Of a stretch of 49,452 bases of DNA, positions 8,596-15,791 are shown one piece after another. The first letter of the stretch is position 1. Each line of letters opens with the position of its first letter. The translations under genes and the position numbers were made by a program. The DNA is from Spirochaetaceae bacterium (GTDB lineage Bacteria > Spirochaetota > Spirochaetia > Treponematales > Breznakiellaceae). The stretch is taken from assembly GCA_031279285.1 (NCBI GenBank), contig JAITIR010000047.1:1-49452 (forward strand), given 5' to 3'. The notes beneath the pieces were generated by a model. The model made no database searches. It was not told where the DNA came from and worked only from the letters and a program-made list of their open reading frames with translations.

Positions 8596-8680
8596 GTTTC
8601 CATCTGTTGTTAAAAGCAGCGCACTGAATATTTCGGCTGTTTCAGCAATGTAGGGACAGCGGCCCGCAGAACGGCGGGGC

Positions 8681-9661
8681 TCATTCTCCCGACACCTGCA
8701 TATCAACGATAAAGGCCACACGGTAAGTCTTGCCCTTCTCTATCGTAACGGTTTTGATGATAGTATAATCGCTCAACTGTATGCGGACATCGTGTATGCC
8801 GGGATCGACGGCAAGCGGCGCGTTCGTCCGCATGACAGGCGTGTTGTCAATAAATATACGGGCAAGCGCCGGCGCTTCAAATATGACGAGCGGGGTTAAA
8901 TCCTGTAGTGTGACAGAAAGGCTCAGCGTTTTGCCGCGTTCTATTACAAAACGGCGGTTTTCGGTGCGGTAGTCCGGGGAGAGCAGCGTAAGGGTATGCT
9001 CGCCTTCCTTAACCAGTGTTTCCACGTCTGAGTTTTCAACAACCTGATCGTCAATAAGCACCGTATAGCTTCCGTTAGGCGGGAATTCGGGACGGTGCAC
9101 ACTGATGCTCAACGCGCCCTCATCACTGAATACCGGTTTAACGTTAAGCTGGAAACGCATAGACTCTATTTCCCTGCTCCAGCCTTTCGCCGTCGGCGTT
9201 AACCTGAAAAGAAGCGGAAAACTTTCCGGCGGGACAGGCGCCTTGAGTAGCGTCATGTACGGAGTGCCGCGCAGCCCGTGCTGTGTGTGCAGCGGTATCT
9301 GGTATACGGTTTGTATTTTGTTCGGAATGGGACCGACCAGGACGGGCGTACATTCAATTTCGGCAGGGTTTGTTACAGGCTCGCTGTCCAGGTTTGAATA
9401 TAGCCCGAAAGCCAGGCTGCCTTGATGGGGTAGCCATGTTTGCGGTGCGGTAAATTCCAGTTCTACGCCGCGTATGAAACGTACATCTTGCTGAAGGAAG
9501 ATCAGCACGGAGTCGTTGTATGCGAGCGAAATGGAGACACCGGCTGGTATATCGCTGTTCACCTCAATTCTATCTTTGACAAGAACGCGTACTCTTTCGG
9601 CGTACAGCACAGAATTCAGAAGAAATAATACAAAAAACACACAAATTTTGATATTTCCCAT
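8681..9661 (-). CDS. Exported beta-rich protein, PEGA-like repeats (unknown function)
   Basis: 326 residues with a clear signal peptide (ICVFFVLFLLNSVLYA, cleavage after YAE or nearby). The mature part is almost all predicted beta strand. Two C-terminal stretches, around YTVLIDDQVVENSDVETLVK and ARIFIDNTPVMRTNAPLAV followed by PGIHDVRI, have the spacing of PEGA-type surface domains (small beta sandwich, G-x-H-x-hydrophobic turn). The protein is probably periplasmic or outer-envelope. The ATG at 9661 abuts the stop of the upstream M23 peptidase gene (TAG-ATG), so they form one transcription unit and may act together on the cell wall. I do not recognise a named family. Confidence 0.7.
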   Translation of the reverse strand: MGNIKICVFFVLFLLNSVLYAERVRVLVKDRIEVNSDIPAGVSISLAYNDSVLIFLQQDVRFIRGVELEFTAPQTWLPHQGSLAFGLYSNLDSEPVTNPAEIECTPVLVGPIPNKIQTVYQIPLHTQHGLRGTPYMTLLKAPVPPESFPLLFRLTPTAKGWSREIESMRFQLNVKPVFSDEGALSISVHRPEFPPNGSYTVLIDDQVVENSDVETLVKEGEHTLTLLSPDYRTENRRFVIERGKTLSLSVTLQDLTPLVIFEAPALARIFIDNTPVMRTNAPLAVDPGIHDVRIQLSDYTIIKTVTIEKGKTYRVAFIVDMQVSGE

Positions 9662-10681
9662 CTATTTTTTTCCTCCCCCTGCCCCGCCTAACAGCCTGGC
9701 CGGGTCCTGGGCTTTGCCGTCCTGCCGTAATTCGAAATGAAGGTGAGGACCCGTAGATAGGCCGGTAGAACCCACCCGTCCTATCAGTATGCCCGCTTTT
9801 ACCTTGGTTCGCAAGGCTGTGTTTATACTGGAAAGATGACCGTACAGACTCGTCCAGCCCCCGTCATGGGCTATCACGACATACTTTCCGTAAACGGAAT
9901 TTTCGGACGTTTCTATTACGGTCCCGTCCCGGCAGGCGTAAACTTCTGTACCGGTGGGGGCGGCGAGATCGAGGCCGTTGTGTGATGAAAGCCGTCCGCT
10001 GATCGGGCTTACCCGCCGCCCAAAGGCGCTTGTCAGCGTGAACTTCTGTAAAGGAAAGCGGAAAAAACCGGGATAGAGGAAAAACGTCCTTTCGTTTGGG
10101 GTAAAGCTATCGCCTGGGATGAATCTGTAGCGCCGCTTTCCTTCCGGCAGGTTTACCGTTATGACCGCACCCGTCCGGGTGTCCCTGCCGGACAGTATCA
10201 GTTTCTCAAGATCGCTTTCCGCGTCTTCCGGTATAAAAATGCCTGGGATTGAGGGAAGTATTAGCGTCCCGCACGGGAATGACGGTATATGGGAGAACCT
10301 GTTAAGTGTGGCTATCGTATCGTAAGGTATGTTGCATCTGGCCGCAATCCGCAAGAAATCGTCCTCCTCCGACGGGATGTAGGCGTAGAGTGTAAGCCGC
10401 CGCGCTATCTCTTCCGCACCGGCGACCCTGTTTATAGAGAATACCGCCTTCCGCCCCAGCGCGACATCCTCAGAATACTGCCGGAATGTAAGGTCCCGTC
10501 CATCCAGGCGCTCGATCAGCGGCAACGCGCCGGCATTCTCCTCACCGTGAATGAGCGGAACAAGGAACAGCGCTGTGAACAAAAACACAACAAATTTTGT
10601 GCCCGCGTTCAATTTTTTTATGTAAAAACCGGAGAAATTACTGTTGGAAAGAAAAACTTTAATGCCGCGTATTCTGTACAT
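9662..10681 (-). CDS. M23-family (LytM) cell-wall endopeptidase
   Basis: About 339 residues. A hydrophobic export/anchor segment (FVVFLFTALFLVPLIHG) is followed by a LysM-like region (DDFLRIAARCNIPYDTIATL, then TLILP), then the M23 catalytic domain. Zinc-ligand motifs are intact: HNGLDLAAPTG (HxxxD) and TGPHLHFELR (HxH), with the AFGRRVSPISG lead-in and the GGWTSLYGHL motif. It should cleave peptidoglycan cross-links in the periplasm. The start is unclear: ATG at 10681 is used here, but TTG at 10612, nearer the signal sequence, is equally possible, and neither has a Shine-Dalgarno site. A longer frame to 10789 runs through the ferredoxin terminator and is unlikely. The gene abuts the exported beta-rich protein downstream. 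Confidence 0.85.
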   Translation of the reverse strand: MYRIRGIKVFLSNSNFSGFYIKKLNAGTKFVVFLFTALFLVPLIHGEENAGALPLIERLDGRDLTFRQYSEDVALGRKAVFSINRVAGAEEIARRLTLYAYIPSEEDDFLRIAARCNIPYDTIATLNRFSHIPSFPCGTLILPSIPGIFIPEDAESDLEKLILSGRDTRTGAVITVNLPEGKRRYRFIPGDSFTPNERTFFLYPGFFRFPLQKFTLTSAFGRRVSPISGRLSSHNGLDLAAPTGTEVYACRDGTVIETSENSVYGKYVVIAHDGGWTSLYGHLSSINTALRTKVKAGILIGRVGSTGLSTGPHLHFELRQDGKAQDPARLLGGAGGGKK

Positions 10682-10765
10682 AGCGCGACAAACCGTAAGC
10701 GGCATATACCAATTAAGCTCCCGGCCGCATAGCCAGCCCGCCCGTAACCGCTTGTGCAAAAAGAG

Positions 10766-10783
10766 CCGGGGCGTGAGCCCCGG
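10766..10783 (-). terminator. Rho-independent terminator of the ferredoxin gene
   Basis: On the minus strand a 7-bp GC-only stem (CCGGGGC/GCCCCGG, 4-nt loop) is followed after CTC by TTTTT. It lies 19 bases past the ferredoxin stop codon and separates it from the M23 gene. Confidence 0.75.
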
Positions 10784-10801
10784 CCCCACGTAACGCGGTT
10801 G

Positions 10802-10972
10802 CTAAACCTCTTTGATAGCTTCTGTTGGACAGGAATCTACACAAGTGCCGCAATCGGCGCACTTTTCAGGGTCAATCCAACGGATTCCGTCCTTCTCGGA
10901 AATAGCTTCCGATGGACAGTCGTCTTCGCAAGTACCGCAGTTAACGCACTCTTCAGTAACTTTGTAAGCCAT
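10802..10972 (-). CDS. 2[4Fe-4S] clostridial-type ferredoxin
   Basis: 56 residues, a size at which such genes are easily missed. Two CxxCxxCxxxCP motifs are complete: CVNCGTCEDDCP (9-20) and CADCGTCVDSCP (38-49). Each is followed by the usual EAI, and the second half repeats the first, as in bacterial 2[4Fe-4S] ferredoxins. It is a low-potential electron carrier, suited to hydrogenases, pyruvate:ferredoxin oxidoreductase and, given nifB nearby, possibly nitrogenase. ATG at 10972 follows GAGAGGTG. It has its own promoter (11003-11031) and terminator (10766-10783), so it is a compact monocistronic unit and probably strongly expressed. Confidence 0.96.
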   Translation of the reverse strand: MAYKVTEECVNCGTCEDDCPSEAISEKDGIRWIDPEKCADCGTCVDSCPTEAIKEV

Positions 10973-11002
10973 AAAACACCTCTCAAATTAAGATTTTTAA
11001 AA

Positions 11003-11031
11003 ATCATACAACCAAATGAAAGAGAATTCAA
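11003..11031 (-). promoter_or_regulatory. Ferredoxin promoter
   Basis: On the minus strand TTGAAT (11031-11026), exactly 17 bases, then TATGAT (11008-11003). The -10 box is 31 bases from the ferredoxin start codon, leaving a short leader with GAGAGGTG. This is a good sigma-70-type match in an AT-rich spacer. Confidence 0.7.
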
Positions 11032-11126
11032 GTAAAATTGACATCTCCGGCATGATAAACACATAGACTTAAACATAGGAAAAAATGAGTACCGGAAGCA
11101 AGGTATAAGACAGGGACTGTATATAG

Positions 11127-11255
11127 TTATACGAAATGCCCGAACAAATTTATCGAATACACCGCGTCCATGCGGCGCAAATGAAACAGCCATAAATTAA
11201 ACTTATTCTGTCTTGGGGCATTAAACCACATGGCAGAATAGACTATTTGATACAT
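11127..11255 (-). pseudogene. Remnant of a RelE/YoeB-like toxin gene
   Basis: A 42-codon frame starts with ATG at 11255, five bases after the stop of the antitoxin remnant, and begins MYQIVYS. That is the usual N-terminal beta strand of RelE/YoeB-type mRNA interferases. After about ten residues the similarity fades and the frame stops at 11127, far short of the ~85-90 residues of a real toxin. No catalytic residues can be placed. The main support is its position behind the antitoxin remnant, as in intact modules. It is probably dead. Confidence 0.4.
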
Positions 11256-11259
11256 TTTA

Positions 11260-11373
11260 CTATTCTACGTCTCTGGAACAATGTTCAATTTTCTCTTGCA
11301 TACCAGCAATAATTGACTCTTTCATTCCCGGGATTGAGTTTAGATAAAGCGTTTCTTCAATGGGTCGCATAAA
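11260..11373 (-). pseudogene. C-terminal remnant of a Phd/YefM-type antitoxin gene
   Basis: The frame ending at TAG 11262-11260 reads RPIEETLYLNSIPGMKESI and then AGMQEKIEHCSRDVE. This is a typical toxin-neutralising tail of Phd/YefM-family antitoxins. Upstream in the same frame there is an in-frame stop a few codons earlier (after YQVLE), and the DNA-binding N-terminal domain is missing, so the gene is truncated. It is followed directly by the toxin remnant. This explains part of the otherwise gene-free 500 bases between the ferredoxin and the LacI regulator. Confidence 0.6.
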
Positions 11374-11420
11374 CCTGTCAAGCTATTCCAGCACTTGATA
11401 AACTAATTTTCGATTTTTTC

Positions 11421-11471
11421 TTGACGGTTCGAAAATTCCGATTGTATAATAAATCACTAAAACGTTTTAGT
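11421..11471 (+). promoter_or_regulatory. Promoter and LacI-type operator of the TRAP/URO-D operon
   Basis: TTGACG (11421-11426), 18 bases, TATAAT (11445-11450), followed at once by the perfect 16-bp palindrome ACTAAAACGTTTTAGT (11456-11471) centred on CG. LacI/PurR-family regulators bind just such CG-centred palindromes. The site covers the expected transcription start, and the regulator ATG is 7 bases further. Autorepression of the regulator, and probably of the whole downstream operon, is the natural reading. I found no second copy before dctP (12549-12632). Confidence 0.8.
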
Positions 11472-11477
11472 TAAAAA

Positions 11478-12548
11478 ATGATGGAAAAACGGGTTACCAT
11501 AAAAGATATTGCCGCACAGGCGGGCGTTTCTCTTGGGGCTGTACACTGCGCCTTGCTGGGGAAAAAGGGTGTCGGCGCCGAAACCAGGCAGCGGATCATC
11601 AAGATAGCAAAAGACGTGAATTACCTTCCCAATTCAAGCGCCGCGGCCATCAAACGCAAGCAACTGCGGGTTGCGGCAGCCTTTCCCACCACCACCAACG
11701 ACAACCGCTTTTTCTACACCGCTATTTGGCAGGGAATCCGTGATTTCTTTGCGTCCCAGGCCGATCTGAATATACGCTGTATCGAGGTTCCTTTTAGCGG
11801 AATAATCAACAGTTACTCGGATGAAATCACAGAACTTATGGACCGCACCGAGATTCACGGCCTCATTTCTGTAGGTTTTATGGATAACCGTGGGAAAATT
11901 TCCCTTCAAAGCCTTATCGACAAAGATATCCCCGTGATTCTGGTTACCAACGATATTCCCCTTTCGGGGAGATTGTGCTGTGTGCAGCCCGATTATAGGG
12001 TCACCGGCCGTATGTTGGCGGAATGTATTACCCGTCAAATCCCCAGGGACGCGGGCATTCTGATTTGGGCGGGCGATGTACTTATGCCTTCCCACTACAT
12101 GACTGTGGAAGGCTTTGATTCCTGGCTGTCCGATAAACAACTGGGGAACCCTTTGTACAAAATTCATGTCAGCGGCGCAAAGGATATGGATATAGAAAAC
12201 ATAGCGCGTGCCCTTAAACAAAAAGCTCCGGCCGCCGCTTGCTGCATTAATGCCCGTGGAAGCGTAATCCTGGGTAATGCCATCGTAGAAACCGGGCTGG
12301 CGGGAAAGATCGTTTCGGTAGGTTGTGACATCTTTGAAGAAAACCTGCGCTTCCTCCGTGAGGGTGTATTTACCAATTTGCTCCATAAAAACGCGTACCT
12401 ACAGGCTTATATGGCCTCCAAATATATGGTCGACTACTTGGTAAAAGATATAAGACCCCCTTCGGATCTTATCTACGTAAACAGTGAAATTATTTTTGAG
12501 AGCAATGCTTCATTATGTAATAATGGCTTTACCCAGTTACTGCTCTAG
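11478..12548 (+). CDS. LacI-family transcriptional regulator
   Basis: About 355 residues. The N-terminal LacI helix-turn-helix is clear (VTIKDIAAQAGVSLGAVHCA, with hinge-helix region NYLPNSSAAAIKRKQ), followed by a periplasmic-binding-protein-like sensor domain (FYTAIWQGIRDFF, ILVTNDIPL, GRMLAECITRQIP). In canonical members an alanine of the hinge helix intercalates at the central CG step, matching the CG-centred operator in front of the gene. Two adjacent ATGs (11478, 11481) are possible, and neither has a good Shine-Dalgarno site. The sensor family normally binds a small organic ligand, which here is probably the TRAP substrate or a product. The TRAP operon follows 84 bases later. Confidence 0.9.
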   Translation: MMEKRVTIKDIAAQAGVSLGAVHCALLGKKGVGAETRQRIIKIAKDVNYLPNSSAAAIKRKQLRVAAAFPTTTNDNRFFYTAIWQGIRDFFASQADLNIRCIEVPFSGIINSYSDEITELMDRTEIHGLISVGFMDNRGKISLQSLIDKDIPVILVTNDIPLSGRLCCVQPDYRVTGRMLAECITRQIPRDAGILIWAGDVLMPSHYMTVEGFDSWLSDKQLGNPLYKIHVSGAKDMDIENIARALKQKAPAAACCINARGSVILGNAIVETGLAGKIVSVGCDIFEENLRFLREGVFTNLLHKNAYLQAYMASKYMVDYLVKDIRPPSDLIYVNSEIIFESNASLCNNGFTQLLL

Positions 12549-12632
12549 GAATCTGCGGGTATCGACTCTTTGGACGGCGCGGGTTCCGGAGCATTCTGGA
12601 TAAAAATAATTTATGTTTTCAGGAGGAAAACA

Positions 12633-13643
12633 ATGAAAAAATTACTGTTGGTTTTTTTGGGAATCGCAATAGCGGTTCCGGCTTTTGCGACCGGCGGGCA
12701 GGCGTCTTCCGGAGGGGACGGCTCACAGCAGTCCATTACCCTGAGGTACGCGGAACTTAACCCCGACGGCCACATCATGGATCTCTGCGCGGATCACTTT
12801 GCCGAATTGGTCAAACAAAAATCCGGCGGCCGCATTAACATCCAAGTGTTCCCGGCGAGTCAGCTTGGTGACGAAAAAACCGTCTACCAGGGCCTTCAGA
12901 TCGGCAGCGTGGATATGTGTCGTGGAAACACCAACTCAATGGTTGACTTCGGTGTCAGGAAGATCACCCTCTTCGGCCTGCCCTTTATTTTCCGCGACAG
13001 GGACCACCTGTGGAAGGTACTGAACAGCGAAATCGGTGACGAATTCCTCAAAGAAGTTGAGGACATCAACTCGGGCATGGTTGGGCTTTTCTACCTTGAC
13101 GAGGGAAGCCGTAACTTCTTTACCGCGAGAAGGTACGTCATTAACAGCGTCAACGATTACCGGGGACTCAAGCTACGGGTTCCTACAACGGAACTTATGA
13201 GCGACACCGTCGCGGCGCTGGGCGTTCAGTCGACGCCGATCAGCTTCTCGGAACTCTATTCCGCGCTTCAAACCGGCGTTGTCGACGGCGCCGAGCAGCC
13301 TCACTCCGGCTACTTCTCCAACAAATTCTATGAGGTTGCGCCTAACTACATACTTTCGGGCCACACTTACAGCCCCGGTATCGTACTGATGAGCGAGCTT
13401 AGCTGGAAAAAACTGAGCTCCGCGGATCAGGCCATCATCCGGGAAGCGGCCAAGGAAACCGAAGCGTGGAACAAATCAAACATCGAAAAGCTTGACAACG
13501 ATCTTCTTGAGCAGATCAAAGCCGCCGGCGCGAACGTGATTCCCGTTCCGGACAAGACTCCCTATATCGAACGGACAAGGGATGTTTCCGCCAAATACGC
13601 GAAGGGCCTTGAAAATTATTACCAGGCTATTCTGGCAAAATGA
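12633..13643 (+). CDS. dctP: TRAP transporter solute-binding protein (DctP family)
   Basis: 336 residues. ATG at 12633 follows an ideal AGGAGG (12621-12626). An upstream in-frame ATG exists but would misplace the signal peptide, which is MKKLLLVFLGIAIAVPAFA. The DctP fold is evident: LRYAELNPDGHIMDLCADHF at the start, SQLGDEKTVYQGLQIGSVDM, then the FRDRDHLW segment. The conserved YRGLKLRVP carries the arginine that in characterised family members binds a substrate carboxylate. GVVDGAEQP and WNK follow. It therefore probably captures an organic acid in the periplasm for DctQM. The ligand cannot be named from sequence. It is the first structural gene after the LacI regulator. Confidence 0.92.
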   Translation: MKKLLLVFLGIAIAVPAFATGGQASSGGDGSQQSITLRYAELNPDGHIMDLCADHFAELVKQKSGGRINIQVFPASQLGDEKTVYQGLQIGSVDMCRGNTNSMVDFGVRKITLFGLPFIFRDRDHLWKVLNSEIGDEFLKEVEDINSGMVGLFYLDEGSRNFFTARRYVINSVNDYRGLKLRVPTTELMSDTVAALGVQSTPISFSELYSALQTGVVDGAEQPHSGYFSNKFYEVAPNYILSGHTYSPGIVLMSELSWKKLSSADQAIIREAAKETEAWNKSNIEKLDNDLLEQIKAAGANVIPVPDKTPYIERTRDVSAKYAKGLENYYQAILAK

Positions 13644-13653
13644 ACCAATGAGC

Positions 13654-13684
13654 GTAAAACCCGGCAACCACGGCCGGGTTTTAC
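13654..13684 (+). terminator. Intercistronic hairpin between dctP and dctQ, probable attenuator
   Basis: A perfect 12-bp stem (13654-13665/13673-13684) with a 7-nt loop starts 10 bases after the dctP stop. Its core CCCGGC/GCCGGG is followed by TTTT, which is itself part of the stem, so it could act as a leaky terminator or as a 3' block to RNA decay. Either would raise dctP mRNA relative to dctQM. A new GTG start with AAGGGGG follows directly. Confidence 0.65.
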
Positions 13685-13698
13685 CCAAAGGGGGAAAA

Positions 13699-14253
13699 GT
13701 GAAACGGATAACCCAATTTTTTGACGTAGTGTATTGGATTTTTATGACTACCTGCAAGATCTGTTTTATTGCCATGGTAGCCCTTACCGCATACGTTGTG
13801 TTTAACCGCTATATCGTAAAATCGCCACTAAGCTGGGGTGAACCGGTCGTACTGATGTTCATGGTTTATATGGCACTGGTAAGCGCCGCCCTGGCAATAA
13901 GGAAAGACCGTCATATCAGAATGCAGATAATAGATTTTTTTATGCCCAGAAAGGTCGTGGCTTTTTTCCGGGGCGTAGCTCAGGTCTGCATATTTTTCTT
14001 CGGCATTTTCATGATCTGGAACGGCTGTAAATTTGCAGTCCAGGCCGGACGAAATCTGATGACTGGCGTCGGCATTAAATCCCTGTGGTTGTATGTAGCT
14101 GTCCCCATATCGGGCGTCGCTATCTGCCTTATGGAAATTGAGCGTTTCATCAATTGCATCGACCGCATAAAGCGGGGCGTCATGCTTGAGGGCGGAAGCA
14201 TAGTCGAGGACGCGCAAAAACTGGTAGAAGAAGAAGCCGGGGAGGTGGAATAA
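13699..14253 (+). CDS. dctQ: TRAP transporter small permease (DctQ family)
   Basis: About 184 residues with four hydrophobic segments, as expected for DctQ: FMTTCKICFIAMVALTAYVV, LMFMVYMALVSAALAI, VAQVCIFFFGIFMIW, and LWLYVAVPISGVAICLM. The family mark of a polar RKDRHIRM after helix 2 is present. I prefer GTG at 13699 because AAGGGGG sits 5 bases upstream. In-frame ATGs at 13582 (inside dctP) and 13648 (before the hairpin) are poorer. Its TAA shares one base with the dctM ATG. It forms the membrane unit with DctM. Confidence 0.88.
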   Translation: MKRITQFFDVVYWIFMTTCKICFIAMVALTAYVVFNRYIVKSPLSWGEPVVLMFMVYMALVSAALAIRKDRHIRMQIIDFFMPRKVVAFFRGVAQVCIFFFGIFMIWNGCKFAVQAGRNLMTGVGIKSLWLYVAVPISGVAICLMEIERFINCIDRIKRGVMLEGGSIVEDAQKLVEEEAGEVE

Positions 14254-15563
14254 TGGATATTACTACCTCTGCCAGTCTGTTATTAATCTGTTCTTTCTTT
14301 TTGATGCTGATTGCGCGTTTTCCTATAGCCTTTGCCATCGGCATTTCCAGCATCATTACCACCATTTACCTCAAGATTCCACTGATGCAGATTGCCCAGC
14401 TTATGGTAAAAGGGGTCAACGTATTTACCCTTATGGCTGTTCCCTTCTTCGTCATCGCCGGTGAAATCATGGGCGCCGGAGGTATAGCCAGACGCCTGGT
14501 AAATTTGGCGAACGCCTGCGTGGGCTGGATGCGAGGCGGGCTGGCGATGGTAAACGTGGTGGACTCCATGTTTTTCGGCGGAATTTCCGGCTCCTCAACC
14601 GCGGACACCGCGGCCCTGGGGTCCGTCCTTATTCCGATGATGGTGGAACAGGGCTACGATGAAGAATTCTCCACCAACATTACCATGACCAGTTCGGTTC
14701 AGGGGCTGCTTATTCCCCCCAGCCATAACATGGTTATGTACGCCATGGTAGCGGGCAGCGTTTCGGTAGGGCGGCTCTTTCTGGGTGGCATTGTTCCGGG
14801 GATATTTCTTGGTATAGCCTTGGGAGTTTACTGTTTTTATCTTTCGATAAAACGCAAGTATCCCAAGGGCGATCCTTTCAGATTCAGGATTCTTGTTAAA
14901 GCCCTGGCAGATTCGATCTGGGGCCTTGCGACAATTCTTATCGTTATGGTCGGCGTAATAACCGGTATCATAACAGCCACCGAATCCGCGGCCATTGCCG
15001 TGGTTTGGGCGCTCTTTGTCAGCGCCTTTATTTACAAGGAACTGACCTGGAAAAAATTCTGGAAAGTCCTTGAAAAATCGCTGGGAACCCTGGCTATTGT
15101 CATGATCCTGATTTCGACTTCCCAGGTTTTCGGATGGCTGCTCACATACCTCCGTATGCCCCAGATGGCCGCCGAAGCTGTATTCAAACTTACCAGCAAC
15201 CGTTATGTAATAATGCTGCTCCTAAATATCTTCATGCTCTTTCTGGGAACAATCATGGATATGTCGGCCATCATCATTGTTGCAACGCCCATCCTGCTCC
15301 CGATTGCGATACGGGCGGGAATGGATCCGGTCCACTTTGGCGTGGTGGTGATTTTGAACCTCGGAATCGGCCTTATCACCCCGCCTGTTGGCGGCACACT
15401 CTTTGTCGGTTCCGCGGTTTCAGGCGTGCCTATAGAACGGCTGATAAAACCACTCATGCCCTTCTTTTGCGTGATGGTCATCGTACTTATCATTATCACC
15501 TATGTGCCGGAAATCGTTATGTTCGTGCCGGATCTCATCATGCCGGTAAAAACGGGAGGCTGA
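14253..15563 (+). CDS. dctM: TRAP transporter large permease (DctM family)
   Basis: 436 residues, the usual DctM length, with about 12 hydrophobic segments. Family features include AVPFFVIAGEIMGAGGIARR, FFGGISGSSTADTAALGSVL, MTSSVQGLLIPPSHNM and LGIGLITPPVGGTLFVG. DctM carries the solute across the inner membrane using an ion gradient. The start overlaps the dctQ stop by one base (TAATG), with GGAGGTGG upstream. The next reading frame begins only 3 bases after its stop. Confidence 0.95.
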   Translation: MDITTSASLLLICSFFLMLIARFPIAFAIGISSIITTIYLKIPLMQIAQLMVKGVNVFTLMAVPFFVIAGEIMGAGGIARRLVNLANACVGWMRGGLAMVNVVDSMFFGGISGSSTADTAALGSVLIPMMVEQGYDEEFSTNITMTSSVQGLLIPPSHNMVMYAMVAGSVSVGRLFLGGIVPGIFLGIALGVYCFYLSIKRKYPKGDPFRFRILVKALADSIWGLATILIVMVGVITGIITATESAAIAVVWALFVSAFIYKELTWKKFWKVLEKSLGTLAIVMILISTSQVFGWLLTYLRMPQMAAEAVFKLTSNRYVIMLLLNIFMLFLGTIMDMSAIIIVATPILLPIAIRAGMDPVHFGVVVILNLGIGLITPPVGGTLFVGSAVSGVPIERLIKPLMPFFCVMVIVLIIITYVPEIVMFVPDLIMPVKTGG

Positions 15564-15566
15564 AAA

Positions 15567-15770
15567 ATGTGGGACTTGCCCGACGAAAGCGGTCGGCTTG
15601 GGCCGGGTTTTGAAAGGGATTTTAAAGCTGCCGGATCGGTCATCACCTACCCCGGCGGCGCCTGTCGTTTTCTTTCTCCGCGGGAAGCGGGACGCCTGAA
15701 TGATGTTCACGTTGCCCGCCGGTTTGATCTATGCGTTGAATGGCTAAGCGGCCTTACGGGGCGGCAATGA
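15567..15770 (+). CDS. Small hypothetical protein in the TRAP/URO-D operon
   Basis: 67 residues, starting at ATG 15567 three bases after the dctM stop, with GGGAGG 8 bases upstream, and ending 21 bases before the next gene. Position, Shine-Dalgarno and lack of overlap support a real gene. The sequence (MWDLPDESGRLGPGF..., CVEWLSGLTGRQ) has no transmembrane segment and only two cysteines, and I do not recognise it. It could be a small subunit or chaperone for one of the URO-D-fold proteins. That is inference from position only. Confidence 0.55.
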   Translation: MWDLPDESGRLGPGFERDFKAAGSVITYPGGACRFLSPREAGRLNDVHVARRFDLCVEWLSGLTGRQ

Positions 15771-15791
15771 TTTACAGGAAAGTAAGCGTAC

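Noticed and set aside
11634-12386. 250-codon minus-strand frame across the LacI gene
   Set aside because: Shadow of a gene with a clear LacI fold; composition unlike protein and no Shine-Dalgarno.
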